In this document: positions 50,253-58,959 of the stretch, in pieces | How the letters are laid out: every line of letters starts with the position of its first letter | Numbering within the stretch: the first letter of the stretch is position 1 | Source of the DNA: Bacillus thermotolerans | GTDB lineage: Bacteria > Bacillota > Bacilli > Bacillales > Domibacillaceae | Length of the DNA stretch: 64,000 bases | Direction of reading: 5' to 3' | NCBI RefSeq assembly: GCF_000812025.2 | Contig: NZ_JWJE02000002.1 | Span: 121,307 to 185,306, forward strand | Notes under the pieces: model-generated | The model's input: the letters and a program-made list of their open reading frames with translations, nothing else | Database searches by the model: none | What the model was told of the DNA's origin: nothing | Position numbers and translations under genes: made by a program

Positions 50253-50615
50253 TTAAGCTAATGTTTTTGAAATCGCTTCAATGACGCGGTCAGGCTGAAA
50301 GGGCTTCACAATAAAATCCTTTGCACCTGCTTGAATCGCGTCGATGACCATCGCCTGCTGCCCCATAGCCGAGCACATGATAACCTTCGCGCCTGCATCG
50401 ATTTCCTTAATTTCCTTTAGTGCAGCGATGCCGTCTTTTTCAGGCATGGTAATATCCATCGTGACTAAATCCGGCTTCAGTTCCTGGTATTTTTCTACAG
50501 CCTGGACTCCGTCAGCTGCTTCTCCTACTACTTCATAGCCGTTCTTCGTTAAAATATCTTTAATCATCATGCGCATGAATGCAGCATCGTCTACAATCAA
50601 AATACGGTTTCCCAT
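50253..50615 (-). CDS. cheY: Chemotaxis response regulator CheY
   Basis: A 120-residue single receiver domain. Asp9-Asp10, the phosphorylated Asp54 in VTMDITMPE and Lys in IVKPFQ are in place. When phosphorylated it binds FliM to change motor direction. ATG 50615 gives the usual length; two upstream in-frame starts have the GGGGG site closer. Confidence 0.95.
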   Translation of the reverse strand: MGNRILIVDDAAFMRMMIKDILTKNGYEVVGEAADGVQAVEKYQELKPDLVTMDITMPEKDGIAALKEIKEIDAGAKVIMCSAMGQQAMVIDAIQAGAKDFIVKPFQPDRVIEAISKTLA

Positions 50616-50636
50616 TTCCATTACCCCCAATATTTC

Positions 50637-51797
50637 CTATAAATTCTTCAATCTGTCCTTTTCGTTTAAAATATCGGTGATTCTTACACCGAAATTTTCA
50701 TCAATTACCACTACTTCACCTTTAGCGATAAGGCGGCTGTTAATGAAGACATCCACGGGTTCCCCGGCCAATTTATCCAACTCGATAATAGAGCCGGCAG
50801 ATAGCTCCAGCACCTCTTTGACAGAACGGCTGGTACGTCCAAGTTCGACTGTTACCTGCAGCGGAATATCCATCAGCATATTTAGATTGCGGCTTTCACC
50901 TGTTTCAGACGGAGCGGTATCAAAGGAAGAGAAAACAGCCGGTTGAATATTTACCTCTTTCTGCTGAACTCTCATATTTTCTGAAGGTTGATTCTGCCGA
51001 ACAGGCATTGTTTTCTGAGCTCTACCCGCCTGGTTACCTTCGGGATGTCTGTCTGCAACAGGCGCTGGCTGTGGCTGTATACGCTCATCTTTCTCCGGCT
51101 GCTCAATACCCGCACCCATCAATTCAGCCACGAGACCTTTCGCAAAGTCTAACGGGACAAGTTGCATAATATTCGAGTCAATTAAATGACCAACCCTCAG
51201 CCGAAAAGAAATCTTCACAAGCAGCTCTAAGTCTTGAATTTTTTCTTCTCCTGTTCCTTCATTTAAATCTAGTAAATTAATTGAAGGGGGAGAGATATCT
51301 ACACGCTTATTGAATATAGTAGACATAGAGGTTGCAGCTGAGCCCATCATTTGGTTCATCGCTTCCTGCACAGCACTCAGCTGCAGCTCCCCTAACTCAG
51401 GACTCGTATCTAGTCCAGTACCGCCAAGCATGAGGTCAGCAATAATCGCCGCATCCTTCTGCTGGATGACCAGCAAATTTGTTGCTCCCGTAAAGCCCTG
51501 TGTATATTCCACTTCAATCGCTACATAAGGAAGAGGAAACTCATCCTTTAAATTATGGCGATTAATAACTGTAACGGCCGGGGTGGTAATATCCACCTTT
51601 TGATTCAACAAGCTAGAAAGAGCAGTTGCCGAACTTCCAAAGGAAATGTTCCCAATCTCCCCAAGTGCATCTTTCTCAAATCCTTCTAAGTACTTATCTG
51701 TGTCTTGCTCTGCCGGCACGCCTCTTTCTGTGTCTATATCAGCCGTTCCTTTTAGCAGCGCATCAATTTCTTCTTGGGAAAGCATATGATCATTCAT
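50637..51797 (-). CDS. fliY: Flagellar switch phosphatase FliY (FliN-type C-terminus)
   Basis: A 386-residue switch protein: N-terminal CheY-P-binding LSQEEIDALL, a CheC-like middle with two phosphatase motifs (LGEIGNISFGSSAT and VQEAMNQMMGSAAT), a Gln/Pro-rich linker near residues 235-290, and a C-terminal FliN/SpoA domain. It dephosphorylates CheY at the motor. It overlaps fliM by eight bases. Confidence 0.95.
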   Translation of the reverse strand: MNDHMLSQEEIDALLKGTADIDTERGVPAEQDTDKYLEGFEKDALGEIGNISFGSSATALSSLLNQKVDITTPAVTVINRHNLKDEFPLPYVAIEVEYTQGFTGATNLLVIQQKDAAIIADLMLGGTGLDTSPELGELQLSAVQEAMNQMMGSAATSMSTIFNKRVDISPPSINLLDLNEGTGEEKIQDLELLVKISFRLRVGHLIDSNIMQLVPLDFAKGLVAELMGAGIEQPEKDERIQPQPAPVADRHPEGNQAGRAQKTMPVRQNQPSENMRVQQKEVNIQPAVFSSFDTAPSETGESRNLNMLMDIPLQVTVELGRTSRSVKEVLELSAGSIIELDKLAGEPVDVFINSRLIAKGEVVVIDENFGVRITDILNEKDRLKNL

Positions 51798-52791
51798 CGC
51801 CCTCTTCTTCCCCCTTTATCGTATCTATAATTTGAACAGCCATTTTCTTATTCAGCTTTCCAGGCTGCGCAGTAAACTTTGGCACTTCCCCAACCTTTAT
51901 CAAGAGCGGGGTGTCAATCCGGCTGTCAAGCTCAATAACGTCTCCCACAGAAAGCGATAGAAACTCTTCAATGGTAATATCAGAATGCCCCATCTCAGCG
52001 ACAAGAGGAACAGCTGCTGACTCTACACGCTTTTGTAAATGCTCAATCTCTTCTGGCTGCTGCTCTTTTTTATCCGGGCTTTGCATCCAGTAATGAGCGG
52101 ACAGCTGTGAAATAACCGGCTCAAGCACCACATGCGGAATACATATATTAATCATTCCAGATGTTCGCCCAATTGTTGTTTCTAATGAAATAACTACAAC
52201 TGTTTCATTCGGGGAAACCATCTGCAGAAACTGAGGGTTCACCTCAAACTTAGTCATCATCGGTTCGATATCTACTAGATTTATCCATGCTTCTCTATAA
52301 TTCTCAAATGCCCGTTCAAATATATTAGACATCAGCTTTGTTTCGATTTCCGTTAAACTTCCTGTGTGACTGGTACCTGTTCCAGCTCCGCCAAGAAGCC
52401 TTTCCATAACTGCATAAGCGACGTTTGGGTTAATCTCCATCAGGACATGACCACTAAGCGGAGGAACTTCAAATACATTTAGAACCGTCATATTAGGAAT
52501 AGAGCGAATAAATTCCTCGTAAGGCAGCTGATCTGCTGACACGACGGAAATATCGACAAATGTTCGAAGCTGTGCCGAGAAAAAGGTGGTCAATAGCCGG
52601 GCAAAGTTATCATGCATTCTTGTTAAGCTGCGAATTTGATCCTTCGAAAAGCGAAGAGCTCTTTTAAAATCATATACTTTTACTTTCTTTTGCTGCTCTT
52701 CTTTCTTCAGCTCATCTGCATCCATTTCGCCTGTCGATATGGCTGACAATAACGCATCAATCTCATTTTGGGATAAAACATCTCCTGCCAT
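51790..52791 (-). CDS. fliM: Flagellar motor switch protein FliM
   Basis: A 333-residue switch protein. LSQNEIDALL at residues 6-15 binds CheY-P; the middle domain resembles CheC without phosphatase residues, with GGAGT in the middle; a C-terminal SpoA domain contacts FliN/FliY. GGAGGTGA ribosome site. Confidence 0.96.
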   Translation of the reverse strand: MAGDVLSQNEIDALLSAISTGEMDADELKKEEQQKKVKVYDFKRALRFSKDQIRSLTRMHDNFARLLTTFFSAQLRTFVDISVVSADQLPYEEFIRSIPNMTVLNVFEVPPLSGHVLMEINPNVAYAVMERLLGGAGTGTSHTGSLTEIETKLMSNIFERAFENYREAWINLVDIEPMMTKFEVNPQFLQMVSPNETVVVISLETTIGRTSGMINICIPHVVLEPVISQLSAHYWMQSPDKKEQQPEEIEHLQKRVESAAVPLVAEMGHSDITIEEFLSLSVGDVIELDSRIDTPLLIKVGEVPKFTAQPGKLNKKMAVQIIDTIKGEEEGDE

Positions 52792-52823
52792 GCTGTCACC
52801 TCCGTTCTGCAGAATGAATATGA

Positions 52824-53264
52824 TTACTGAATAATGTAAGAGGTGATATAAACATCAACAACCTGCCCATCCTGCATAATCTCGTTTAACTGCTTCTTCA
52901 ATTCATTTGTCAGTTGTTCTTTTCCAGCTTTTCCTTTTAACTTCGCTGCTGTCATTTCTGAAAGCTGCTCTATAATCAAGTTCTTCGCTTGAAAGTCGCG
53001 CTTCGTCAGTTCTTCCTGCGCTTCTTTTGAGTCTGTCTGGATCTTAAACGAAATTCGAATATAGTCATCCGAGGCTAAATTTGTCGTCATCTCTGGAATG
53101 TCAACGGAAGCCTCTACGATTTCATCAATCGTCGGCTCGCTTGCACTGCTTTCCTTAGAAGAGTTTAAGAGAATAATAACTACTGCCGTTCCAATCAATA
53201 AAATGACCATCAGCATAATGACCATAATCGTTAATAGCCTTGTAGACTTTGCCTCATTTTTCAT
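52824..53264 (-). CDS. fliL: Flagellar basal body-associated protein FliL
   Basis: A 146-residue single-pass membrane protein (segment about residues 12-31) with an extracellular FliL domain. It supports stator function. Its ATG overlaps the swrD stop by eleven bases. Confidence 0.93.
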   Translation of the reverse strand: MKNEAKSTRLLTIMVIMLMVILLIGTAVVIILLNSSKESSASEPTIDEIVEASVDIPEMTTNLASDDYIRISFKIQTDSKEAQEELTKRDFQAKNLIIEQLSEMTAAKLKGKAGKEQLTNELKKQLNEIMQDGQVVDVYITSYIIQ

Positions 53265-53475
53265 TCTCTGTATCTCCCTGCTCTAAGTTTCCGAGAAGGT
53301 GTACTCGACGATAAAATTCTTCTACCCGCTCTCTTACAGCCTGTTCGGATTCCCGCACGAGATACTTCTTTCCATTCGAAAGCGTAATAGTTGTATCGGG
53401 AAAACTTTCAATGGCTTCTATATAAAGAGCATTCAACGAAAACGATTTGCCGTTTAGCTTTGTGACTGTAATCAA
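53254..53475 (-). CDS. swrD: SwrD/FlbD flagellar protein
   Basis: A 73-residue protein of the FlbD family (YlzI, SwrD), needed for full motor power in B. subtilis. The N-terminus ITVTKLNGKSFSLNALYIE is characteristic. The start must be TTG 53475, since an in-frame TGA lies three codons upstream. No ribosome site is close; the GGAGGTG lies 35 bases away beyond a perfect hairpin. Confidence 0.92.
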   Translation of the reverse strand: MITVTKLNGKSFSLNALYIEAIESFPDTTITLSNGKKYLVRESEQAVRERVEEFYRRVHLLGNLEQGDTENEK

Positions 53476-53517
53476 CTTTATTCAGAGCTAGGATCAGCTC
53501 CTAGCTCCGCCACCTCC
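53476..53517 (-). promoter_or_regulatory. Hairpin between Shine-Dalgarno and start codon of swrD
   Basis: GAGCTAGGA and TCCTAGCTC (53499-53507 and 53485-53493) form a perfect nine-base-pair stem with a five-base loop. Upstream lies GGAGGTG (53511-53517), downstream TGAATAAAG and TTG. Folding would bring the ribosome site within about 12-14 bases of the start codon. Confidence 0.6.
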
Positions 53518-53534
53518 CTTTATCTGTCCAATCA

Positions 53535-54332
53535 TTAACGCTTCAAGTTAACAAGCTCCTGCAAAATTTCATCGGAAGTTGTAATAATCCGCGAATTCGC
53601 CTGGAAGCCACGCTGGGCAACGATCATTTCTGTAAATTCATCGGATAAATCAACGTTGGACATTTCAAGAGCCCCTGACACAATCGTACCCGAGCCTCCT
53701 TCACCAGGAGCCAGTCCCTCCTCCGGTTCTCCAGAGTTGTTAGTCCCTCTGTACAAGTTTCCGCCTACTTTCTCCAAGCCGCCCGGATTAGCAAAATTAG
53801 CTATCGTAATAGTTCCTGCTTCTTCTAATTCTCCATCTTCGGTTATATAACTAACAACGCCATCCGGGCTAACACTTACACTCTTTGATCCTGGGGGAAT
53901 ATTAATCGGCTCTCCATCAGTGCTTTGCAAATAGTAGCCCTCCCCCTTCACCACTACATTTCCCTCTCCATCTCGAGTGAAATTTCCTGCTCTTGTATAG
54001 AGAATCTCATTACCACTATCCACTACAAAAAAACCGTCACCAGAAATACTTAAATCCAACGCTTCGCCAGTTGTCTGCAGACTTCCTTGAGAATGGATCG
54101 TATCAATAGTACCGATTTGGCTGCCAAGTCCTACTTGTTTTGGGTTTGTGCCACCGACCAGATCGCCCGCAGCTGAAGCACCAGCAACTTGCTGGCTGAC
54201 CATATCTTTAAAAGTTACTCTCCCCTTCTTAAAACCGTGAGTGTTTACATTGGCGATATTATTCCCAATCACATCTAATTTATTTTGAAAGCCTTTCATT
54301 CCGCTGATGCCTGAGTACATTGAACGTAGCAT
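53535..54332 (-). CDS. flgE: Flagellar hook protein FlgE (FlgG-like family)
   Basis: A 265-residue rod/hook family protein. The N-terminal MLRSMYSGISGMKGFQNKLDVIGNNIANVNT-like D0 region and C-terminal MIVAQRGFQANSRIITTSDEIL form the coiled core. Position after flgD and the length match B. subtilis FlgE, often annotated FlgG. AAAGGAG upstream; a sigma-D-like promoter precedes it. Confidence 0.93.
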   Translation of the reverse strand: MLRSMYSGISGMKGFQNKLDVIGNNIANVNTHGFKKGRVTFKDMVSQQVAGASAAGDLVGGTNPKQVGLGSQIGTIDTIHSQGSLQTTGEALDLSISGDGFFVVDSGNEILYTRAGNFTRDGEGNVVVKGEGYYLQSTDGEPINIPPGSKSVSVSPDGVVSYITEDGELEEAGTITIANFANPGGLEKVGGNLYRGTNNSGEPEEGLAPGEGGSGTIVSGALEMSNVDLSDEFTEMIVAQRGFQANSRIITTSDEILQELVNLKR

Positions 54333-54411
54333 GAGTTTCTTTCTCCTTTCACAATTAAAGCCTTTTATTCATCCTTCACCAGACATAAGGTCTGTTTTGT
54401 TTACGATATTG

Positions 54412-54439
54412 ATATCGGACTAAACGCCCTATACATTTA
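54412..54439 (-). promoter_or_regulatory. Sigma-D-like promoter upstream of flgE
   Basis: TAAA (54436-54439), 16 bases and TCCGATAT (54412-54419) on the minus strand fit the B. subtilis sigma-D pattern TAAA-N15-GCCGATAT with one mismatch. It lies in the 131-base gap after flgD, in front of a small hairpin with CAGAC and GTCTG arms. Confidence 0.5.
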
Positions 54440-54463
54440 TATATTTCAAGAAAAAATCTCCAC

Positions 54464-55132
54464 TTATATCGTCATGTCTTTCGACTGTCTAATTTCCGTC
54501 AGGGCGGTAGGGCTGACCCTCTCGCCATTAGCCAGCTGAAGTGTCACCATTCCGTCTTTCATCGAAACGGACTGTACATGGTCAGTCTGTTCCTGCCCAT
54601 CTTTCTGCCATGCCACGGTATAACCAATCAAGCGGCTGGCATCTACAAGTGAGTAGCCGCTCGAACTAACGGAAGGCATACCGCTTTTCACCTCAGAAAT
54701 GTTAGCGGGTTCTAATACGGAACCGTCTGCCATCACAAACTCCGCCCCATTTTCTTTAAAGCGGATAGAAGCAATGGTTCCTTCCCCTGTTTGTACCACT
54801 GGCTCTGCATTTGGATCAGTGCTTTCAACAATTTTATGCCAGGTTACATCTTTACCAACGAATGACTGGTAATTGACCATTTGTGCTGACTGATGCGCCT
54901 GTACAAACTTATCTAAAGAAGCCGCCATATTTACCAGCTGTTCCAGGGAAGAAAAGGAAGCCATCTGGGCGATAAACTCTTTGTCCTCCATCGGATTCAT
55001 TGGATCTTGGTTTTGCAGCTGTGTCATTAAGATCTTTAAAAATTCATCCTTTCCTAAGGAAGAACCGTTTCCAGTTCTTTGCGGCGTTTGAACATTTGAT
55101 AAATATAAGCTAGGGTCAATCTTTGACATCAT
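54464..55132 (-). CDS. flgD: Flagellar hook cap/scaffold protein FlgD
   Basis: A 222-residue protein. The N-terminal KDEFLKILMTQLQNQDP with MEDKEFIAQMASFSSLEQL is the FlgD signature; the rest forms tudor/Ig-like domains. It guides polymerisation of the hook. Start overlaps the fliK stop (TAATG); GGAGG upstream. Confidence 0.95.
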   Translation of the reverse strand: MMSKIDPSLYLSNVQTPQRTGNGSSLGKDEFLKILMTQLQNQDPMNPMEDKEFIAQMASFSSLEQLVNMAASLDKFVQAHQSAQMVNYQSFVGKDVTWHKIVESTDPNAEPVVQTGEGTIASIRFKENGAEFVMADGSVLEPANISEVKSGMPSVSSSGYSLVDASRLIGYTVAWQKDGQEQTDHVQSVSMKDGMVTLQLANGERVSPTALTEIRQSKDMTI

Positions 55133-56517
55133 TAAACCTCCACGTTCAATAATAATTCCTGAAAGCTTTCCTTTGGTTCATCATCCGCATGAGTGTCATG
55201 TGCTTCCTGTTCTTTCTTCTCCGAGTGCTGCTGATGCTCTTGATGTGGCTGGCGTTCAAACTTTTGCGGATCTGGCTGACCGAAAACAAATTCAACCTTA
55301 TCGACAGACACATGCTGTTGAGCAAAAGCCTGCTTTAGGCTAGCTGCGTTTTGTTCAAGCAGATCGTTCACAGCCGATGTCGAAGAGAGAATTTTTGCTG
55401 TCATGACACCATTCTGCTGGAGCAGCTCAACCCGCAAGCTCCCAAGCTGTTCAGGATACAAACGAAGAATCAGCTTCGTTCCGTTTAATGTCTGCACCAT
55501 ATTAGATTTATTAAGCACCTGTGAAAATTTCTCAATAAACTGATCTATATTCATCGGTTTTGGATTTGTTTGAACAGAAATGGACCAGCTTTCTGTGCGG
55601 CTGGGAAAGTGGAGCGAGGGTGAAAGGGAAAGCTGTATTTGCTCCTTCTGTTTAGCTGTCTCACCGGCGGTCGGCACCTGTGTGTCCGTTTCAGCTACTT
55701 GTTCCGGGACTGATTCTAAGGAGAAAGCCCCTGAGCCGGGCTGCAGCATTTGTCCATAGTGAGTAAAGGCCTTTTGCAGAACAGCCGCCCGCTTCTCTGC
55801 CAAGGGTTGTAGCAAAGCAGCCTCAATTTTCTCCGTCAGCTTCCTCTCTGCATCCTTCATTACTGCCTGAAGCGGTTTGTCTGCCTCTTCCTCGCTTGAG
55901 CGGCTGCTCAATTGCCACAGTTTCCCCGCCTGTAACACTTGCTCTAACGCCTTAGGCTCCAATAGCGTCCACTCTTTTTCTGGAATTACTGTTAAAAGCT
56001 GAAGGACATGAAGTAAATGACCCATATTTAACTGTCCTTCTTGCACTTCTGAAAGGACATCAACCTCGAAGCCCCCTGCCTGCGGAATGGCATAATCCAC
56101 AAAGAAGGGCAGCCCGCCTTCTTCACCTGTATTTTCTTTTATTTCTTTTTCTAGGATTTGAAGAGCCTTTCTGGCTATCGTCTGTAAACTTTTCGCTAAC
56201 TCACTGTGCTCCATGCCAAGAAGTGCTGCCAGCTCTTCAAATGAAGGCATCTTCCCTTCCTCGGTCCACTCCTTTGCCACTAGCTTTGCCGCGTTAGCAA
56301 CAAGCGGAATGTCTTCTAAACTATCAGCCGCTATAATTTTCTTTTGCAGGACTAGATTCTTTTGAAAGGAAGAGACGGAAACACTCTCCTCTGCTTGTAC
56401 TTCCTGTCCACCCAGTATCTTTTGAAAATCCAATTCAGCCATCGGCTGCTGGTGAGCAGACATTGATTTTTGGATTCGGGCTTGTGCTAATTGTAAAGGT
56501 GGTAAGTTCGTCATCAT
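55132..56517 (-). CDS. fliK: Flagellar hook-length control protein FliK
   Basis: A 461-residue protein, mostly poorly conserved and Gln/Glu-rich. The C-terminal domain around residues 335-425 has LRLYPEQLGSLRVELLQQNGVMTAKI, typical of the hook-length control domain, followed by a His/Gln/Glu-rich tail. It measures the hook and triggers the FlhB switch. Confidence 0.92.
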   Translation of the reverse strand: MMTNLPPLQLAQARIQKSMSAHQQPMAELDFQKILGGQEVQAEESVSVSSFQKNLVLQKKIIAADSLEDIPLVANAAKLVAKEWTEEGKMPSFEELAALLGMEHSELAKSLQTIARKALQILEKEIKENTGEEGGLPFFVDYAIPQAGGFEVDVLSEVQEGQLNMGHLLHVLQLLTVIPEKEWTLLEPKALEQVLQAGKLWQLSSRSSEEEADKPLQAVMKDAERKLTEKIEAALLQPLAEKRAAVLQKAFTHYGQMLQPGSGAFSLESVPEQVAETDTQVPTAGETAKQKEQIQLSLSPSLHFPSRTESWSISVQTNPKPMNIDQFIEKFSQVLNKSNMVQTLNGTKLILRLYPEQLGSLRVELLQQNGVMTAKILSSTSAVNDLLEQNAASLKQAFAQQHVSVDKVEFVFGQPDPQKFERQPHQEHQQHSEKKEQEAHDTHADDEPKESFQELLLNVEV

Positions 56518-56578
56518 TTGCTTTCCCTCTTTTATCAGTCGAATTGTACAGACAGCCTTCTATCAACCTGTTGCTCGA

Positions 56579-57190
56579 TCAAGAAGAACCTGACAACAGT
56601 CCTGTGTATTCAGCAGCCGTTTCTGGAGGAAGCTTCTCTAAAATATCAGCCTGCTGATCTGTACTCATTTCTGACAGGATCTCTATCGCTTCATCATCAG
56701 TCAAATTAACTAATATATTGGCGACATTCTTAGGAGACATCGACTCATACGTACTGATAATGGAACGATCTTGTGCCTTCTTTTCTTCCTTTTCCTTCTC
56801 CTGCTCCTTCATTTTCTGAATCTCCAGCTCTAGTCGGTCTTTCTCTGTGAGCAGTTCTTCGACTTCCTTTTTGGATTGCCCCAATTCTTTTTCTAATTCT
56901 TGTATTTTTACATCCTTTTGCTTTGCTTCTTCTTTCAACAATGCGACCCGCTCGTTATTTTCCTTTTCATTATCAGCAGACTCTTCGTCCATGATCTGCG
57001 AAATAATAGGGAGTTCCTTTGCTTTTTCAAGCACATTGATACCTGCCACCGTCATCACGATAAGAGTAACCAATAGTGCGAAAAGCAACGGGATAACAAT
57101 CATGAATATAATCCATTGAAACACCCCATAGCCCTTTCCTTCTTCTCTATCCGCATATGCTGCTTTCTTTTTCTTTGCCAAGCTGCTCAC
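56579..57190 (-). CDS. ylxF: MotE-like protein (YlxF)
   Basis: A 203-residue protein with a basic N-terminus, one membrane segment (about residues 25-50), a long charged coiled coil (residues 80-145), and a C-terminal MgtE/MotE-like helical domain (YESMSPKNVANILVNL and ILEKLPPETAAEYTGLL). Family members act as chaperones or partners of flagellar stators or FliH-type parts. Start is GTG right after the fliJ TAG; a TTG three codons on has AGGTGA upstream and may be the true start. Confidence 0.85.
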   Translation of the reverse strand: MSSLAKKKKAAYADREEGKGYGVFQWIIFMIVIPLLFALLVTLIVMTVAGINVLEKAKELPIISQIMDEESADNEKENNERVALLKEEAKQKDVKIQELEKELGQSKKEVEELLTEKDRLELEIQKMKEQEKEKEEKKAQDRSIISTYESMSPKNVANILVNLTDDEAIEILSEMSTDQQADILEKLPPETAAEYTGLLSGSS

Positions 57191-57634
57191 CTATCTTTTA
57201 CGGTTCATAAATTGAATAGTTGAAATTTCGTCCATATGCTTTTGCTCGTCTTCCAACAGCTGGTCTTTAAATCTCTCAAAGTCTTTTTCTTTCATCTTTT
57301 CATATTTCTTTACTTCGATACTTCTTTCTCTCAGCTGCTGCTCATGCCACTGCATTTTACTTCTAGCGTTTATAACGACCTGCTGCTGATAGTGGATCGT
57401 TTGTTCCAGATTAGAGATAAATAGCTGATAATGCTGAATCTCATGTACTGAAAAGCCGCTGACCATTTTTGCCTCCTGGAAATGAATCAAGTCTTCCTTC
57501 TTTTTCAATAAGGCATAAAGCTTTTCGGCTGCTTGTTCAAATTGCTTCAAAGCGTCATTATAACAGCTCTCTGTTTCTTCCTTCTCTTGTTCTCGAAGCT
57601 GCAGGATTTTCTGAAATTTATAATTATAGTTCAT
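57191..57634 (-). CDS. fliJ: Flagellar export chaperone FliJ
   Basis: A 147-residue all-helical coiled-coil protein (YKFQKILQLREQEKEE at the N-terminus). It is the stalk of the export ATPase complex with FliI and FliH. Confidence 0.92.
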   Translation of the reverse strand: MNYNYKFQKILQLREQEKEETESCYNDALKQFEQAAEKLYALLKKKEDLIHFQEAKMVSGFSVHEIQHYQLFISNLEQTIHYQQQVVINARSKMQWHEQQLRERSIEVKKYEKMKEKDFERFKDQLLEDEQKHMDEISTIQFMNRKR

Positions 57635-57636
57635 GC

Positions 57637-58959
57637 TTATCTTTCTCCTTTTCGAGCCAATTGAACAAGTGAGGCAATGCTCTCTTCAAATGAGACTTTT
57701 TCATCTGTCCGCTGCTTTAGATACGAAATGATCTTTGGATAATAATCAATGGCGCGGTCAATCTCAGCAGAGGAACCTTTTTTGTAAGCGCCAATGTTGA
57801 TTAAGTCCTCGGAGTTTAAATACGTGCTTATCATGTCACGAATCAGCATGGCTGCTTCTTTATGTTCTTCAGCGGCTAAATGGTTCATCAGCCGGCTTAC
57901 ACTCTTCAGCACATTAATAGCTGGGTATTGTCCCTTATTTGCCAATGCCCGATCGAGGACAATGTGGCCGTCTAATATTCCCCTTACGGCATCAGCAATC
58001 GGTTCATTCATGTCGTCTCCGTCTACCAGCACCGTGTAAAAAGCCGTTATCGTGCCAAGATGGTTCGTTCCCGTTCGTTCTAACAGCTTCGGCATAATGG
58101 CGAAAACGGAGGGAGTATATCCTTTCGTAGCTGGCGGCTCGCCAATGGCAAGACCTACTTCCCTTTGAGCCATCGCTACCCTTGTGACGGAGTCCATCAT
58201 CAGCATGACATTTAACCCTTTATCCCGGAAGTATTCAGCAATAGCTGTAGCTGTAAATGCGCCTTTAATTCTCATCAAAGCAGGCTGGTCTGAAGTAGCG
58301 GCTACTATAATAGACCGGGAGCGGCCTTCAGGGCCTAAGTCTCGTTCAATAAATTCCCTTACTTCTCTGCCACGCTCCCCGATCAGAGCAATTACATTCA
58401 AATCTGCTTTGGTATTCCGTGCAATCATGCCTAAAAGCGTACTTTTCCCGACACCGCTTCCCGCAAATATACCAATCCTTTGGCCTTTGCCTACTGTCAG
58501 CATACTGTCAATCGCCCGCACACCAACCTCCATTTGTTCAGTAATCGGCGGCCTGCTGAGAGGAGGCGGCGGACTTTGTTCGGTGCCGATAGAAGTAAGA
58601 GTTCTAGGCAAAGAAGTGCCGTCGAGCGGCTCCCCCATGGAGTTGACTACCTTCCCTATTAAAGAAGGACCTACCTTGATCTCAAGCGCGTGCCCCAGCG
58701 ATTTTACGAGGCTCCCCGGCGAGATCGCACTAATATCCGCGTAAGGCATAAGAATAACCGTCTCATCTTTAAAACCGATCACCTCGGCTCGAATAACCTG
58801 CTCCGACTCTGTGCCCTTTGGGTAAATTAAACAAACATCGCCGATCGAAGCAGCCGGTCCTTGCGATTCAATCATCAACCCTACTACCCGCTTAATACGC
58901 CCATAACGTTTAAATATATCTAGGCCGTCAATTTTCTCTGTCAGCTCGGAAAGTTTCAA
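57637..58959 (-). CDS. fliI: Flagellum-specific ATPase FliI
   Basis: A 440-residue ATPase related to F1-beta. Walker A is FAGSGVGKSTLLG near residue 170, Walker B VMLMMDSVTRVAMAQRE near 245-260. TTG 58959 overlaps the fliH stop; GAGGGTG lies seven bases upstream. Confidence 0.96.
   Translation of the reverse strand: MKLSELTEKIDGLDIFKRYGRIKRVVGLMIESQGPAASIGDVCLIYPKGTESEQVIRAEVIGFKDETVILMPYADISAISPGSLVKSLGHALEIKVGPSLIGKVVNSMGEPLDGTSLPRTLTSIGTEQSPPPPLSRPPITEQMEVGVRAIDSMLTVGKGQRIGIFAGSGVGKSTLLGMIARNTKADLNVIALIGERGREVREFIERDLGPEGRSRSIIVAATSDQPALMRIKGAFTATAIAEYFRDKGLNVMLMMDSVTRVAMAQREVGLAIGEPPATKGYTPSVFAIMPKLLERTGTNHLGTITAFYTVLVDGDDMNEPIADAVRGILDGHIVLDRALANKGQYPAINVLKSVSRLMNHLAAEEHKEAAMLIRDMISTYLNSEDLINIGAYKKGSSAEIDRAIDYYPKIISYLKQRTDEKVSFEESIASLVQLARKGER

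Noticed and set aside
58184..58744. Plus-strand open frame (186 codons) opposite fliI
   Set aside because: Antisense to the catalytic core of FliI; no ribosome site and no recognisable domain.
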